From: Paracoccaceae bacterium
GTDB taxonomy: Bacteria; Pseudomonadota; Alphaproteobacteria; Rhodobacterales; Rhodobacteraceae
NCBI GenBank assembly: GCA_009773055.1
Contig: WOUW01000008.1
Coordinates: 33,047-97,046, forward strand
DNA: 64,000 nucleotides
Direction of reading: 5' to 3'
Shown: positions 7,838-15,303 of the stretch, piece after piece
Numbering within the stretch: position 1 is the first letter of the stretch
How the letters are laid out: the number at the start of each line of letters is the position of its first letter
Program-made: the position numbers and the translations under genes
Notes under the pieces: model-generated
Databases searched by the model: none
The model's input: the letters and a program-made list of their open reading frames with translations, nothing else
Told to the model about the DNA's origin: nothing

Positions 7838-9232
7838 TCAGCCGATTTCGTAGGGCAGCACGTCGCGGGCGTTGGGGTTGATCCTGAGCCGCCCTTCCAG
7901 CGGCGGGACGCTGCGCTGGTGGCAGTTGATGCGCTCGCAGATCCGACAGGAAATGCCGATGGGCTCGAACCTTCCTTTCAGATCGAGCCCGTCGGAATAG
8001 ACAAGTTGCGGGGCGTGCTGGACCTCGCAGCCAAGGCCGATGGCATAGCGGCGGACGGGGGCAAGGAAGGCCCCTGCGGATTTCGACACATCGCGGGCGA
8101 GGCAAAGATAGCGCACGCCATCTGGCGTTTCTGCCAGTTGGCGCAGGAATTGCCCCGGCGTTTCAAAGGCCCGGTGGACGTTCCACAAGGGGCAAGCGCC
8201 GCCGAAGCGGGCGAACTGCAGGCGGGTCGAGGAGTGTCGCTTGGTGATCGTGCCGGCCTGATCGACGCGGACGAAGAAGAAGGGGATGCCCTTGGCGCCG
8301 GGGCGCTGCATGGTTGAAAGGCGGTGGCCGACCTGTTCGATGCTGGCCCCGAAAATGTCTGCCAGACGTTCAAGGTCGTGGCGAACCTCTTGCGCGGCGG
8401 CGAGGAAAGCGCGGTAGGGCAGAAGGGCGGCCCCGGCGAAGTAGTTGGCGAGGCCGATCTTGGCGATGTCGCGCGCTTCGGGTGTGGAAAACCGCGCCAG
8501 ATCGAGAGTTGCCTCCAGAAGTTCATTCTGGGTCAGAAGAGCGACTTGATGCAAAAGCTGGAAGCGTTGCGAGGGGCCGGAGGCACGCGCGGAGATGTCC
8601 AAACGCTTTGCCGAAGGATCGTAGTGCCGCAAGGGTGCGGTGTTCGAATAGTGCAGGCTAATGCCAACCCTTTTCAAGAGATCCTGAGCCAGAGTCTCGA
8701 TGGATTTTCCGTTGGTTGCCGAGGTCGCAAAATGTTCTGCAGCGCGGTCGATAGCATCAAGATAATTGTCGCAATAGTGAAAGAAGTCGCGAACTTCTTC
8801 CCAAGCTGAAGGGCGCAGGGCGGCGTCTTCGCGGCCCAGAGCCTCGTCCAAGGAGGCGAGGCGTTCATGGGTCTGGCGGTAGGCGCGGTGAAGGTCAAGA
8901 AAGGCGCGGGCAAGGGCCGGGGCGTTGGACGCCGCAAGGCGCAGGTCGGCGAGCGGTGGCGTTGCCGTTGTGAAGACCGGGTCGGCCAGCGCCTCGCGCA
9001 TGTCGGTCACCAGACGTTCGCTTTCACCCACCGTCAGCTCGGTCACGTCGAGGCCGAACTCTTGTGCGAGCGCCAGGACCACGGCGGCGCTGACGGGGCG
9101 GTGGTTGTTCTCCATCTGGTTCAGGTAGGGCAGCGACACCGACAACTTGTCGGCAAAGGCCTTTTGCGTCAGGGCCATCCGGCCCCGGATTTCGCGCAGC
9201 TTGACCCCGGCGTAAAGTTTCTGGGTGGCCAT
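7838..9232 (-). CDS. pccR: Short-chain fatty acyl-CoA regulator PccR (ScfR family)
   Basis: Transcription factor of 464 residues with an N-terminal XRE helix-turn-helix (about residues 8-65, QKAFADKLSVSLPYLNQMENNHRP). An IrrE/DUF955-like middle region follows, then a C-terminal domain with Cys residues (CRICERINCHQR). In Rhodobacter sphaeroides PccR activates pccB for propionate and acetate growth and is encoded near pccB, as here. The start at 9232 (MATQKLYAGVKL) is chosen because upstream codons in the open frame lack family similarity and run through the operator. Two TTTGCAAA boxes just upstream suggest autoregulation. Confidence 0.92.
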   Translation of the reverse strand: MATQKLYAGVKLREIRGRMALTQKAFADKLSVSLPYLNQMENNHRPVSAAVVLALAQEFGLDVTELTVGESERLVTDMREALADPVFTTATPPLADLRLAASNAPALARAFLDLHRAYRQTHERLASLDEALGREDAALRPSAWEEVRDFFHYCDNYLDAIDRAAEHFATSATNGKSIETLAQDLLKRVGISLHYSNTAPLRHYDPSAKRLDISARASGPSQRFQLLHQVALLTQNELLEATLDLARFSTPEARDIAKIGLANYFAGAALLPYRAFLAAAQEVRHDLERLADIFGASIEQVGHRLSTMQRPGAKGIPFFFVRVDQAGTITKRHSSTRLQFARFGGACPLWNVHRAFETPGQFLRQLAETPDGVRYLCLARDVSKSAGAFLAPVRRYAIGLGCEVQHAPQLVYSDGLDLKGRFEPIGISCRICERINCHQRSVPPLEGRLRINPNARDVLPYEIG

Positions 9233-9244
9233 TTGCGTCCCCTG

Positions 9245-9272
9245 TTTGCAAAGCCGAACGTGGCTTTGCAAA
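9245..9272. promoter_or_regulatory. Two perfect TTTGCAAA boxes upstream of pccR
   Basis: TTTGCAAA occurs at 9245-9252 and 9265-9272, separated by 12 bp (20-bp repeat phase, two helical turns). The reported PccR site in Rhodobacter is TTTGCAAA-N4-TTTGCAAA, so the spacing here differs. This is a likely autoregulatory operator. Confidence 0.65.
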
Positions 9273-9293
9273 GCCGGGCCGTCAACTGGAGAG

Positions 9294-10511
9294 TCAGGCG
9301 GCTCCGATCTCGCGGGCGCGGCGGATGACGAAAAGGATCGCAATCACCGAGGCGACCGAGGAGGCAAGCATCAGCAGGATGAGCGGCATCTCGGTGGACC
9401 CCGGGCCAAGAAGGACCCCCGCAAAGGCCGCAAGGGCGGCCCCCCCGCCGATCAGGATCGCCCCGCCCAGGCCCGAGGCTGTGCCCGCGAGGTCGGGGCG
9501 AACCGACAGCATCCCGGCGTTCGCGTTGGGCAGGCAGATGCCGTTGCCGATGCCCATGAAGATGGTGAGACCGAAGAAGACCACCGGCCCGGAAAGCCCG
9601 GCCAGCGTCAGCAGGGCGAGTAACGCGAGTCCGAAAGAGGTGACGAGCGCGCCGATGAGGATCATCCGGTTCATGCCGATACGCACGGAAAAGCGGCCCG
9701 CAAGAAAGTTGCCCAAGGCGTAGCCGATGGCGGTCAGGGCAAACAGCGCCCCGACCTGCGTCGAGGTCAGGCCGAAAATCTTGTCGCCAACATATGGCGC
9801 GCCGCCAAGGTAGGCAAAAAAGCAGCCCGAGGCGAAGGCGGCAGAGAGGGTGTAGCCCCAGAACCGCCGTGAGGCGAAGAGGGTGGGATAGGTGCGGACC
9901 TGGTCCATCAGGCTGACACGGCGGAGCGTTGCCGTCTCACCCAGGTCGGCCCAGACGAGGGCAAGGGTGGCGAGGCCCAAGAGGAGGAGGAGGGCGAAGT
10001 TGGCCTTCCAGCCGTAGATGTCGTCAAGGACCCCGCCGATCACCGGGCCGATCATCGGCACCAGGCTCATCCCCATGGTGACGTAGCCGATCATGCTGGC
10101 GGCCTGCGCATCGGCGACCATGTCACGCACGACAGCGCGCGACAGGACCATGCCTGATGCGATCACGGCCTGGGCCATGCGGAAGATCAGAAAGCTGGTG
10201 GCAGTCGGCGCAAGGAGCGTGCCGATGGTGGCCAGCAGGAACAGGATCAGCGACCCGATCAGCACCTTGCGACGGCCGAAGCGGTCGGAGATCGGGCCGA
10301 TGATGATCTGCAGGGCCGCCGAAAGCGCGAGATAAAGCGCGACGGACTGCTGCATCACGCCGTAAGGCACGCCGAAATAGGTCGCCATGCCGGGCAGCGA
10401 GGGCAGGAAGATGTTCATGGCAAGGGCGGAAAGCCCGGCCATGAGGATCAGGGTGATGATCTTGGGCGGGGTGGTCCGGTCAAGAAAGCGGGGGGTGGGA
10501 AGGGAGGTCAT
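9294..10511 (-). CDS. MFS multidrug exporter, Bcr/CflA family
   Basis: Inner-membrane proton-driven drug exporter of 405 residues with about 12 transmembrane segments. It carries the MFS motif A in loop 2-3 (GPISDRFGRRKVLIGS) and the Bcr-type start (LILMAGLSALAMNIFLPSLPGMA). Substrates cannot be read from sequence. It lies 61 bp upstream of pccR on the same strand. Its position between pccR and pccB looks incidental, because nothing links it to propionate metabolism. Confidence 0.88.
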   Translation of the reverse strand: MTSLPTPRFLDRTTPPKIITLILMAGLSALAMNIFLPSLPGMATYFGVPYGVMQQSVALYLALSAALQIIIGPISDRFGRRKVLIGSLILFLLATIGTLLAPTATSFLIFRMAQAVIASGMVLSRAVVRDMVADAQAASMIGYVTMGMSLVPMIGPVIGGVLDDIYGWKANFALLLLLGLATLALVWADLGETATLRRVSLMDQVRTYPTLFASRRFWGYTLSAAFASGCFFAYLGGAPYVGDKIFGLTSTQVGALFALTAIGYALGNFLAGRFSVRIGMNRMILIGALVTSFGLALLALLTLAGLSGPVVFFGLTIFMGIGNGICLPNANAGMLSVRPDLAGTASGLGGAILIGGGAALAAFAGVLLGPGSTEMPLILLMLASSVASVIAILFVIRRAREIGAA

Positions 10512-10568
10512 CCCTTTTCCTACGCCCGGGGAAAGGCGAAGTCCATTGCGGGGCAGGGCAGGGATTGC

Positions 10569-11201
10569 CTACCCGAAATGCGCCTTCTCGACCGCGATCA
10601 GCACGGGCAGCGCGCGCATCCTGTGCCAATGTGCTGCAAGGCCGGGGCAGGTAGTGGCAAGCCAGTCCGCGTCGATCCAGAAGCACAGCATCCAGAGGTA
10701 GATGTCGAGGACCGATGGGATGGTGCCGCAGAAAAAGGTGGTGTCGGGACGGAGGGCAAGCTCGGCCTCGAAGATCGAAAAGTGGCAACGGACATAGTCG
10801 GTCGCGGCGGCGGCGACGGCGGGTCCGCCAGCGGGGTCCAGCGTATAGCGGTCGGGGAAAAGCTCGCGCAGCATGCCTTCGTAGACATTGGCGTGACAGA
10901 AGCCGAGCCAGCGGTCGTGCCAGGCGCGGGCAGATGTGCCGGGGGCGGGGGCCAGGCTTGCGGCGGGAAAGGCGGCAGCAAGGTGCGACAGGATCGCGGG
11001 CCCTTCGGTGATCACCGTGCCGTCGGGGTGAATCAGGATCGGCACCTGTCCGCGAGGGTTGATCTGCAACAGCGCCGCCCGGTCTGCAGCTCTCGTTGGG
11101 CGGGGCGTGTCGGCCAGTGTCCAGTCCGCGCCGCAGAGGCGCAAGGCAGCCTCGATCGCCATCGACCCGGTCTGACGTCGCCCGTAAAGCCTGTATCCCA
11201 T
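10569..11201 (-). CDS. Glutathione S-transferase family protein
   Basis: Cytosolic GST-fold protein of 210 residues. It has an N-terminal thioredoxin-like domain with the cis-Pro region (GQVPILIHPDGTVITEGPAILSHL) and an all-helical C-terminal domain. The start at 11201 (MGYRLYGRRQTGSMA) fits the GST beginning; the longer open frame upstream is unlike the family. The substrate is unknown. Confidence 0.88.
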   Translation of the reverse strand: MGYRLYGRRQTGSMAIEAALRLCGADWTLADTPRPTRAADRAALLQINPRGQVPILIHPDGTVITEGPAILSHLAAAFPAASLAPAPGTSARAWHDRWLGFCHANVYEGMLRELFPDRYTLDPAGGPAVAAAATDYVRCHFSIFEAELALRPDTTFFCGTIPSVLDIYLWMLCFWIDADWLATTCPGLAAHWHRMRALPVLIAVEKAHFG

Positions 11202-11256
11202 GGCCCACCTACTTCCGCCTGGCGAGGCAGAGGCTACGCCAGCGACTGGGGGTCGG

Positions 11257-11610
11257 TCACGTCCATTTGTGGAAGATGAAGAAAGCCCCCGCGGTGATGA
11301 AGCCAAAGCCGACGAGGTGGTTCCAGCCAAGCGGCTCTTTCAGGTAGAAGACCGAGAAGACGGCGAAGACCGACAGGGTTATGATTTCCTGAATCGTCTT
11401 CAATTCGGCGGCGGAGAAATATCCGTGGCCGATGCGGTTCGCCGGAACCTGCAGTACATATTCGAAGAAGGCGATGCCCCAGGAAACGAGGATCACGGTG
11501 ATAAGCGCGCTTTCCTTGAACTTCAGATGACCATACCAGGCGAAAGTCATGAAGATGTTCGACGCCAGCAATAGGCTTATCGTGACGACGGGAATGGGCA
11601 GGTTGGGCAT
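11257..11610 (-). CDS. DMT/DUF486 family small membrane protein
   Basis: Membrane protein of 117 residues with four hydrophobic helices. The sequence [19 protein letters not shown] and the acidic FEY segment are characteristic of DUF486, a distant relative of the small drug/metabolite transporters. No function has been established. It is divergent from pccB, and the 183-bp gap carries PccR-like boxes. Confidence 0.88.
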   Translation of the reverse strand: MPNLPIPVVTISLLLASNIFMTFAWYGHLKFKESALITVILVSWGIAFFEYVLQVPANRIGHGYFSAAELKTIQEIITLSVFAVFSVFYLKEPLGWNHLVGFGFITAGAFFIFHKWT

Positions 11611-11672
11611 CAGGTCCTCCGGCAGAATGTGCCGGGCGCAGATACTTCGGATCCCGCGCTGCGGCCACCCGT

Positions 11673-11720
11673 TTTGCTGATTTGCAATTTGAAAGGCAGA
11701 TATCGAAATGACTTTGCAAA
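11673..11720. promoter_or_regulatory. PccR-type boxes upstream of pccB
   Basis: TTTGCTGA and TTTGCAAT lie back to back at 11673-11688, and a perfect TTTGCAAA lies at 11713-11720. The perfect box is 73 bp before the pccB start. By analogy with R. sphaeroides these are the sites for PccR activation of pccB. The imperfect boxes reduce certainty about exact contacts. Confidence 0.6.
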
Positions 11721-11793
11721 TTTTCTCATTGGCGCTTCTCGCAGTGGCAGCAATCGCCTAGATTGGGCGCGCCATCAGCCGGGGGAGGGCGCG

Positions 11794-13326
11794 ATGAAAG
11801 ATATTCTGGACGAGCTTGAGGCGCGCAGGTTGGCAGCAAGGGCCGGGGGCGGCGAACGCCGAGTCGCGGCCCAGCATGCCAAGGGCAAACTGACGGCACG
11901 GGAACGGGTCGAGCTTTTGCTGGACGAAGGGTCGTTCGAAGAGTTCGACATGTTCGTGGCCCACCGCTGCACCGATTTCGGGATGGAGAAGGAACGGCCC
12001 GCAGGCGACGGCGTCGTTACCGGCTGGGGCACCATCAACGGCCGGCAGGTCTATGTCTTCAGCCAGGACTTCACGGTCATGGGCGGATCGGTGTCGGAAA
12101 CCCATGGCGCGAAGATCTGCAAGATCATGGACATGGCCATGCAGAACGGTGCGCCGGTGATCGGGATCAACGATTCCGGCGGTGCGCGGATTCAGGAGGG
12201 GGTCGCGTCGCTGGCCGCCTATGGCGAGGTGTTCCAGCGCAATATCGAGGCCTCGGGCGTGGTGCCGCAGATCAGCCTGATCATGGGCCCCTGCGCGGGC
12301 GGCGCTGTCTATTCCCCTGCGATGACCGACTTCATCTTCATGGTGAAAGACAGCTCTTACATGTTCGTCACCGGCCCCGACGTGGTGAAGACCGTCACGA
12401 ACGAGGTGGTGACGGCGGAAGAACTCGGCGGGGCCTCGACCCACACCCGCAAGTCATCCGTCGCGGATGGTGCCTTCGAGAATGACGTCGAGGCGCTGGC
12501 CGAAGTGCGGCGCCTGTTTGATTTCCTGCCGCTGAACAACCGGCAGAAGGCCCCCGTGCGGCCGTTCTTCGACGACCCGACCCGCATCGAGACCAGCCTC
12601 GACACCTTGGTCCCCGACAACCCGAACCAGCCCTACGACATGAAGGAACTGATCACGAAGGTCGCTGACGAGGGTGATTTCTTCGAGGTGCAGAAGGATT
12701 TTGCCGGCAACATCATCATCGGCTTTATCCGGCTGGAGGGTCAGACGGTAGGCGTGGTGGCGAACCAGCCGATGGTGCTGGCCGGGTGCCTGGATATCGA
12801 CGCCAGCCGCAAGGCCGCTCGGTTTGTGCGGTTCTGCGATGCATTCGAAATCCCGATCCTGACCTTTGTCGATGTGCCGGGCTTTCTGCCGGGGACGGGC
12901 CAGGAATACGGCGGGGTCATCAAACACGGGGCGAAGCTTTTGTTTGCCTATGGCGAGGCGACGGTGCCCAAGGTCACGGTCCTGACCCGCAAGACCTATG
13001 GCGGGGCTTATGTGGTGATGGCGTCCAAGCACCTGAAGGCCGACTTCAATTATGCCTGGCCGACGGCCGAGGTTGCGGTGATGGGGGCAAAAGGTGCGGT
13101 GGAAATCCTGTATCGGTCCGAACTGGACGAGCCCGAGAAGATCGCGGCGCGGGTGAAGGATTACGAGGACCGCTTCGCCAATCCGTTCGTCGCTGCCGAA
13201 AAGGGCTTTATCGACGAGGTGATCATGCCCCATTCCACCCGACGCCGAGTGGCGCGGGCTTTCGCGGCTCTGCGCGGCAAGAAAGCCGTGATGCCGTGGA
13301 AGAAGCACGACAACATCCCGCTGTGA
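11794..13326 (+). CDS. pccB: Propionyl-CoA carboxylase beta subunit (PccB)
   Basis: Carboxyltransferase subunit that moves CO2 from biotin to propionyl-CoA, giving methylmalonyl-CoA. At 510 residues it matches the family. Seen: the N-terminal carboxyltransferase half with [15 protein letters not shown] and [13 protein letters not shown], the oxyanion-hole segment [12 protein letters not shown], and the C-terminal half with [17 protein letters not shown]. The ATG at 11794 is preceded by GGGGGAGG. The alpha subunit PccA is encoded about 2 kb downstream, with small genes between. Likely activated by PccR on propionate and acetate. Confidence 0.96.
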   Translation: MKDILDELEARRLAARAGGGERRVAAQHAKGKLTARERVELLLDEGSFEEFDMFVAHRCTDFGMEKERPAGDGVVTGWGTINGRQVYVFSQDFTVMGGSVSETHGAKICKIMDMAMQNGAPVIGINDSGGARIQEGVASLAAYGEVFQRNIEASGVVPQISLIMGPCAGGAVYSPAMTDFIFMVKDSSYMFVTGPDVVKTVTNEVVTAEELGGASTHTRKSSVADGAFENDVEALAEVRRLFDFLPLNNRQKAPVRPFFDDPTRIETSLDTLVPDNPNQPYDMKELITKVADEGDFFEVQKDFAGNIIIGFIRLEGQTVGVVANQPMVLAGCLDIDASRKAARFVRFCDAFEIPILTFVDVPGFLPGTGQEYGGVIKHGAKLLFAYGEATVPKVTVLTRKTYGGAYVVMASKHLKADFNYAWPTAEVAVMGAKGAVEILYRSELDEPEKIAARVKDYEDRFANPFVAAEKGFIDEVIMPHSTRRRVARAFAALRGKKAVMPWKKHDNIPL

Positions 13327-13328
13327 TC

Positions 13329-13742
13329 ATGTCCCTTGGCAACGCCCGTCTCATTCCGGCCCTGATCGGCGCTTTGGCGCTGGTTGCCGCGTGTCAGGAC
13401 GAAACCCCGGCGGGCGAGGCGGTTTCGGTGCCTTCGGGACGTGCGCTGACACTGATTGATATCGTGACAAACGCGCGGGGGCCGGAAGGTGCGACGGCAC
13501 GGTTCCGGTTTCTTGCGCCCGGCCTTGATCCGGCGGAGGCCGAAAGCGCCGCTATGGACATGCAGGCACTGTGCGACAGCTTTGCCGTAAAGCGCATCGA
13601 CGGCATGGTGCCTGCGCCGCAGCAGATCATCATCTCGTTTGCCAGTGAAGCCGTGCCATTCGGTGAGGCCGCGCCGGATGTGGTGCAGTTTTTTGAATCC
13701 TATCGCCCGGAAAACGGTGTCTGCATCTGGGAGGTCTTTTGA
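13329..13742 (+). CDS. Predicted lipoprotein between pccB and pccA (DUF6497-like)
   Basis: A 137-residue protein starting 2 bp after the pccB stop, so almost certainly co-transcribed. The N-terminus is a lipoprotein signal with a lipobox ending in LVAAC (Cys about residue 22). The mature part has an even mix of hydrophobic and acidic residues and ends with Cys-Ile-Trp. It resembles the family I know as DUF6497 from Rhodobacteraceae, but that name is from memory and the function is unknown. Confidence 0.75.
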   Translation: MSLGNARLIPALIGALALVAACQDETPAGEAVSVPSGRALTLIDIVTNARGPEGATARFRFLAPGLDPAEAESAAMDMQALCDSFAVKRIDGMVPAPQQIIISFASEAVPFGEAAPDVVQFFESYRPENGVCIWEVF

Positions 13743-13953
13743 TGCAGTCGCGAAATGTTGTTTTTCTGGCTGGCCATGTACTACCTGCTGATGTAGGAAC
13801 GCCACAGGTCGAGAACTTGGTCGGGCCGTCATACCAATCCGAAAAACTTTCGGCTAAGGTAGCGTCAGGCCGGGCCAATTCGGCCTTCAACAGCGAACAG
13901 GCGCCGGATAGCTGCGAGGCATCCGAAGCGCCAAGAGAAAGATGGAGTAGAGG

Positions 13954-14082
13954 ATGTCGAAGAGCGCACGTCTGGTTCTGGTTCTGGCAATGGTTTCGGC
14001 TTTCGCCGCTTGCGCCAAAAAAGAAGAGCCGATGCCCGAGCCGGTCACCCCGGAAGTCGTGGACACCGGCAAGTACAAGTAA
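13954..14082 (+). CDS. Small lipoprotein, 42 aa
   Basis: A short open frame preceded by TAGAGG. It encodes MSKSARLVLVLAMVSAFAAC followed by a short Lys/Glu/Pro-rich tail (AKKEEPMPEPVTPEVVDTGK). The lipobox FAAC puts the lipidated Cys at residue 20 and leaves only about 23 mature residues. A hairpin follows 9 bp after the stop. Tiny lipoproteins of this design are common and easily missed. No function can be assigned. Confidence 0.7.
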   Translation: MSKSARLVLVLAMVSAFAACAKKEEPMPEPVTPEVVDTGKYK

Positions 14083-14091
14083 TCTTGCGGA

Positions 14092-14124
14092 GCGGGCCTG
14101 CCGGCTTTTGGCAGGCGGGCCCGC
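14092..14124 (+). terminator. Hairpin after the 42-aa lipoprotein
   Basis: CCTGCC / GGCAGG forms the inner stem and GCGGG / CCCGC the outer stem, with a small bulge. The only T-run (CTTTT) is in the loop. A probable terminator or mRNA-end stabiliser. Confidence 0.45.
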
Positions 14125-14259
14125 GCCTACCTTCGGCCTCCTGCGCAATTGCGCGGTTGTCAGGCCGTGTTCCCTAGAAATTTCAGTGACTTCCCTCTGG
14201 GCTGCGCTTGTCCGTTCGCCTATTTGTCTCTTTGTCAGCCATGACCAGGGACAATACAG

Positions 14260-14661
14260 ATGCTGAAGCACCGAGGCTTTCCCGGCCGGATGCCCGGGAC
14301 CGATTTCCAGTTCACAATCCGCCGCGCCAATGTGAAAGAGGGCGCAACAAAGCTGATCAAGCGTGAGCGGTTCCGAGACCGCAAGCATGCCGACCGGATG
14401 GCCGATCAGGCCTTCATGGCGGCACTCTGGCAGTATTTCGGGGAAGAACCGTTCGAGCGTGGCAACCTTGACGCCGGCCGTTTGTCCTGGCTGTTCGGGC
14501 GCGAAGTCGTGCCGGCCGAAGACCCATTTGATCCCAGTTCCTACGATGCGCTGCTTAAGATCGACGCAAAACGTGCCGAGGCGGCATTTCCCGAGATATT
14601 CGCTCCCGATGCGCCGGATGCGCTTGCGGACGACTGGGAAGGGGACGGGGACGAGGATTAG
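14260..14661 (+). CDS. Hypothetical protein, 133 aa
   Basis: Cytoplasmic protein rich in charged residues, with an Arg/Lys-rich N-terminal half (KLIKRERFRDRKHADRMADQ), a central aromatic segment (ALWQYFGEEPFERG) and a very acidic C-terminus (DDWEGDGDED). No family is recognised. Codon use resembles its neighbours and the frame is open from an ATG, but the ribosome-binding site is weak. It lies in the pccB-pccA interval on the same strand. Confidence 0.6.
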   Translation: MLKHRGFPGRMPGTDFQFTIRRANVKEGATKLIKRERFRDRKHADRMADQAFMAALWQYFGEEPFERGNLDAGRLSWLFGREVVPAEDPFDPSSYDALLKIDAKRAEAAFPEIFAPDAPDALADDWEGDGDED

Positions 14662-14977
14662 GCATGATTTCGCCGAGACCCAAGGCCTTTTGGCGCGCTT
14701 TTGCTCAGGGTTGTGCGGGCGGTTTCATTGGGTTTGCAATGGTTGCATCGTCGCGCCATTCTCTTGGTGCCGGTCTTCGGCGGTCCAGCCGTGGCTTGCG
14801 CAGTCTACGTTGTTACCCTTCCCCTTCCCTGCGGTCCGGCCCGTCCCAGGCCGGACCGATCCTTGTGCGGGGGTCGGAAAACGCCGACCGTGTGAGCCGT
14901 GCGAGAAACTGCTTCCAAATCCGTGATATTGCGGTAGAATCCGCCGCAATAACAACAAACCTACGAGGCAGATCCAA
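14662..14977. other. 316-bp interval without a supported gene
   Basis: Contains a perfect 9-bp inverted repeat at 14833-14857 (listed separately) and the upstream region of the 72-aa lipoprotein. That region includes a small TTGCGG / CCGCAA inverted repeat near 14934 and the Shine-Dalgarno ACGAGG. An open frame from 14664 has no convincing coding signal. Confidence 0.5.
14833..14857. terminator. Perfect inverted repeat GGTCCGGCC / GGCCGGACC
   Basis: A 9-bp stem with a 7-nt loop about 170 bp after the 133-aa gene. No T-run follows. Possible terminator or dispersed structured element. Confidence 0.4.
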
Positions 14978-15196
14978 ATGCAGAAGTCGCTTATCGTCTT
15001 CGCCATTCTTTCCACTTCTCTGGCCGGTTGCATGCAGGACCCCGCGTCCCGCGGCTTGGCAGGTGCGGCCGCTGGCGCGCTGGTCGCTGACGCGCTGGAT
15101 GAAAACATGCTTGCAGGTGCCGCCATCGGCGGCCTTGCGGGCGTTGCAACCTGCGGTATCGAGCTCGGCCTGCCGCGCTGCAACTCGGGCTACTGA
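14978..15196 (+). CDS. Small glycine-zipper lipoprotein, 72 aa
   Basis: Lipoprotein signal with lipobox LAGC (Cys18), then a Gly/Ala-rich segment with GAAAGALVADAL and GAAIGGLAG. This is a glycine-zipper pattern that favours membrane-embedded helix packing. Two further Cys (TCG, PRC) lie near the C-terminus. Such proteins are usually anchored to the outer membrane, and their function is unknown. A strong terminator follows 45 bp downstream, so it is separated from pccA. Confidence 0.78.
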   Translation: MQKSLIVFAILSTSLAGCMQDPASRGLAGAAAGALVADALDENMLAGAAIGGLAGVATCGIELGLPRCNSGY

Positions 15197-15241
15197 ACCG
15201 CTCACCGACTTGTCCGCTTTCGGGCGGATCGAAACACGCAC

Positions 15242-15280
15242 AAGGACCATCCGGGCCGACCGCCCGGGTGGTCCTTTTTT
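15242..15280 (+). terminator. Rho-independent terminator before pccA
   Basis: A 15-bp stem (AAGGACCATCCGGGC with GCCCGGGTGGTCCTT, one T-G pair), a short loop and a T-run at 15275-15280. It ends transcription of the 72-aa lipoprotein gene 24 bp before the pccA start, so pccA must be transcribed from within or past it. Confidence 0.85.
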
Positions 15281-15303
15281 ATTGCGCCTGATGGGGGAAG
15301 CCG

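Noticed and set aside
13755..13796. 13-codon hydrophobic mini-frame (MLFFWLAMYYLLM)
   Set aside because: Striking hydrophobic run, but no ribosome-binding site and too short to support; could be checked by ribosome profiling.
13742..14266. Plus-strand open frame of 175 codons after the pccB-linked lipoprotein
   Set aside because: Low-complexity Arg/Ser/Trp-rich reading, overlaps the better-supported 42-aa lipoprotein in another frame, no ribosome-binding site.
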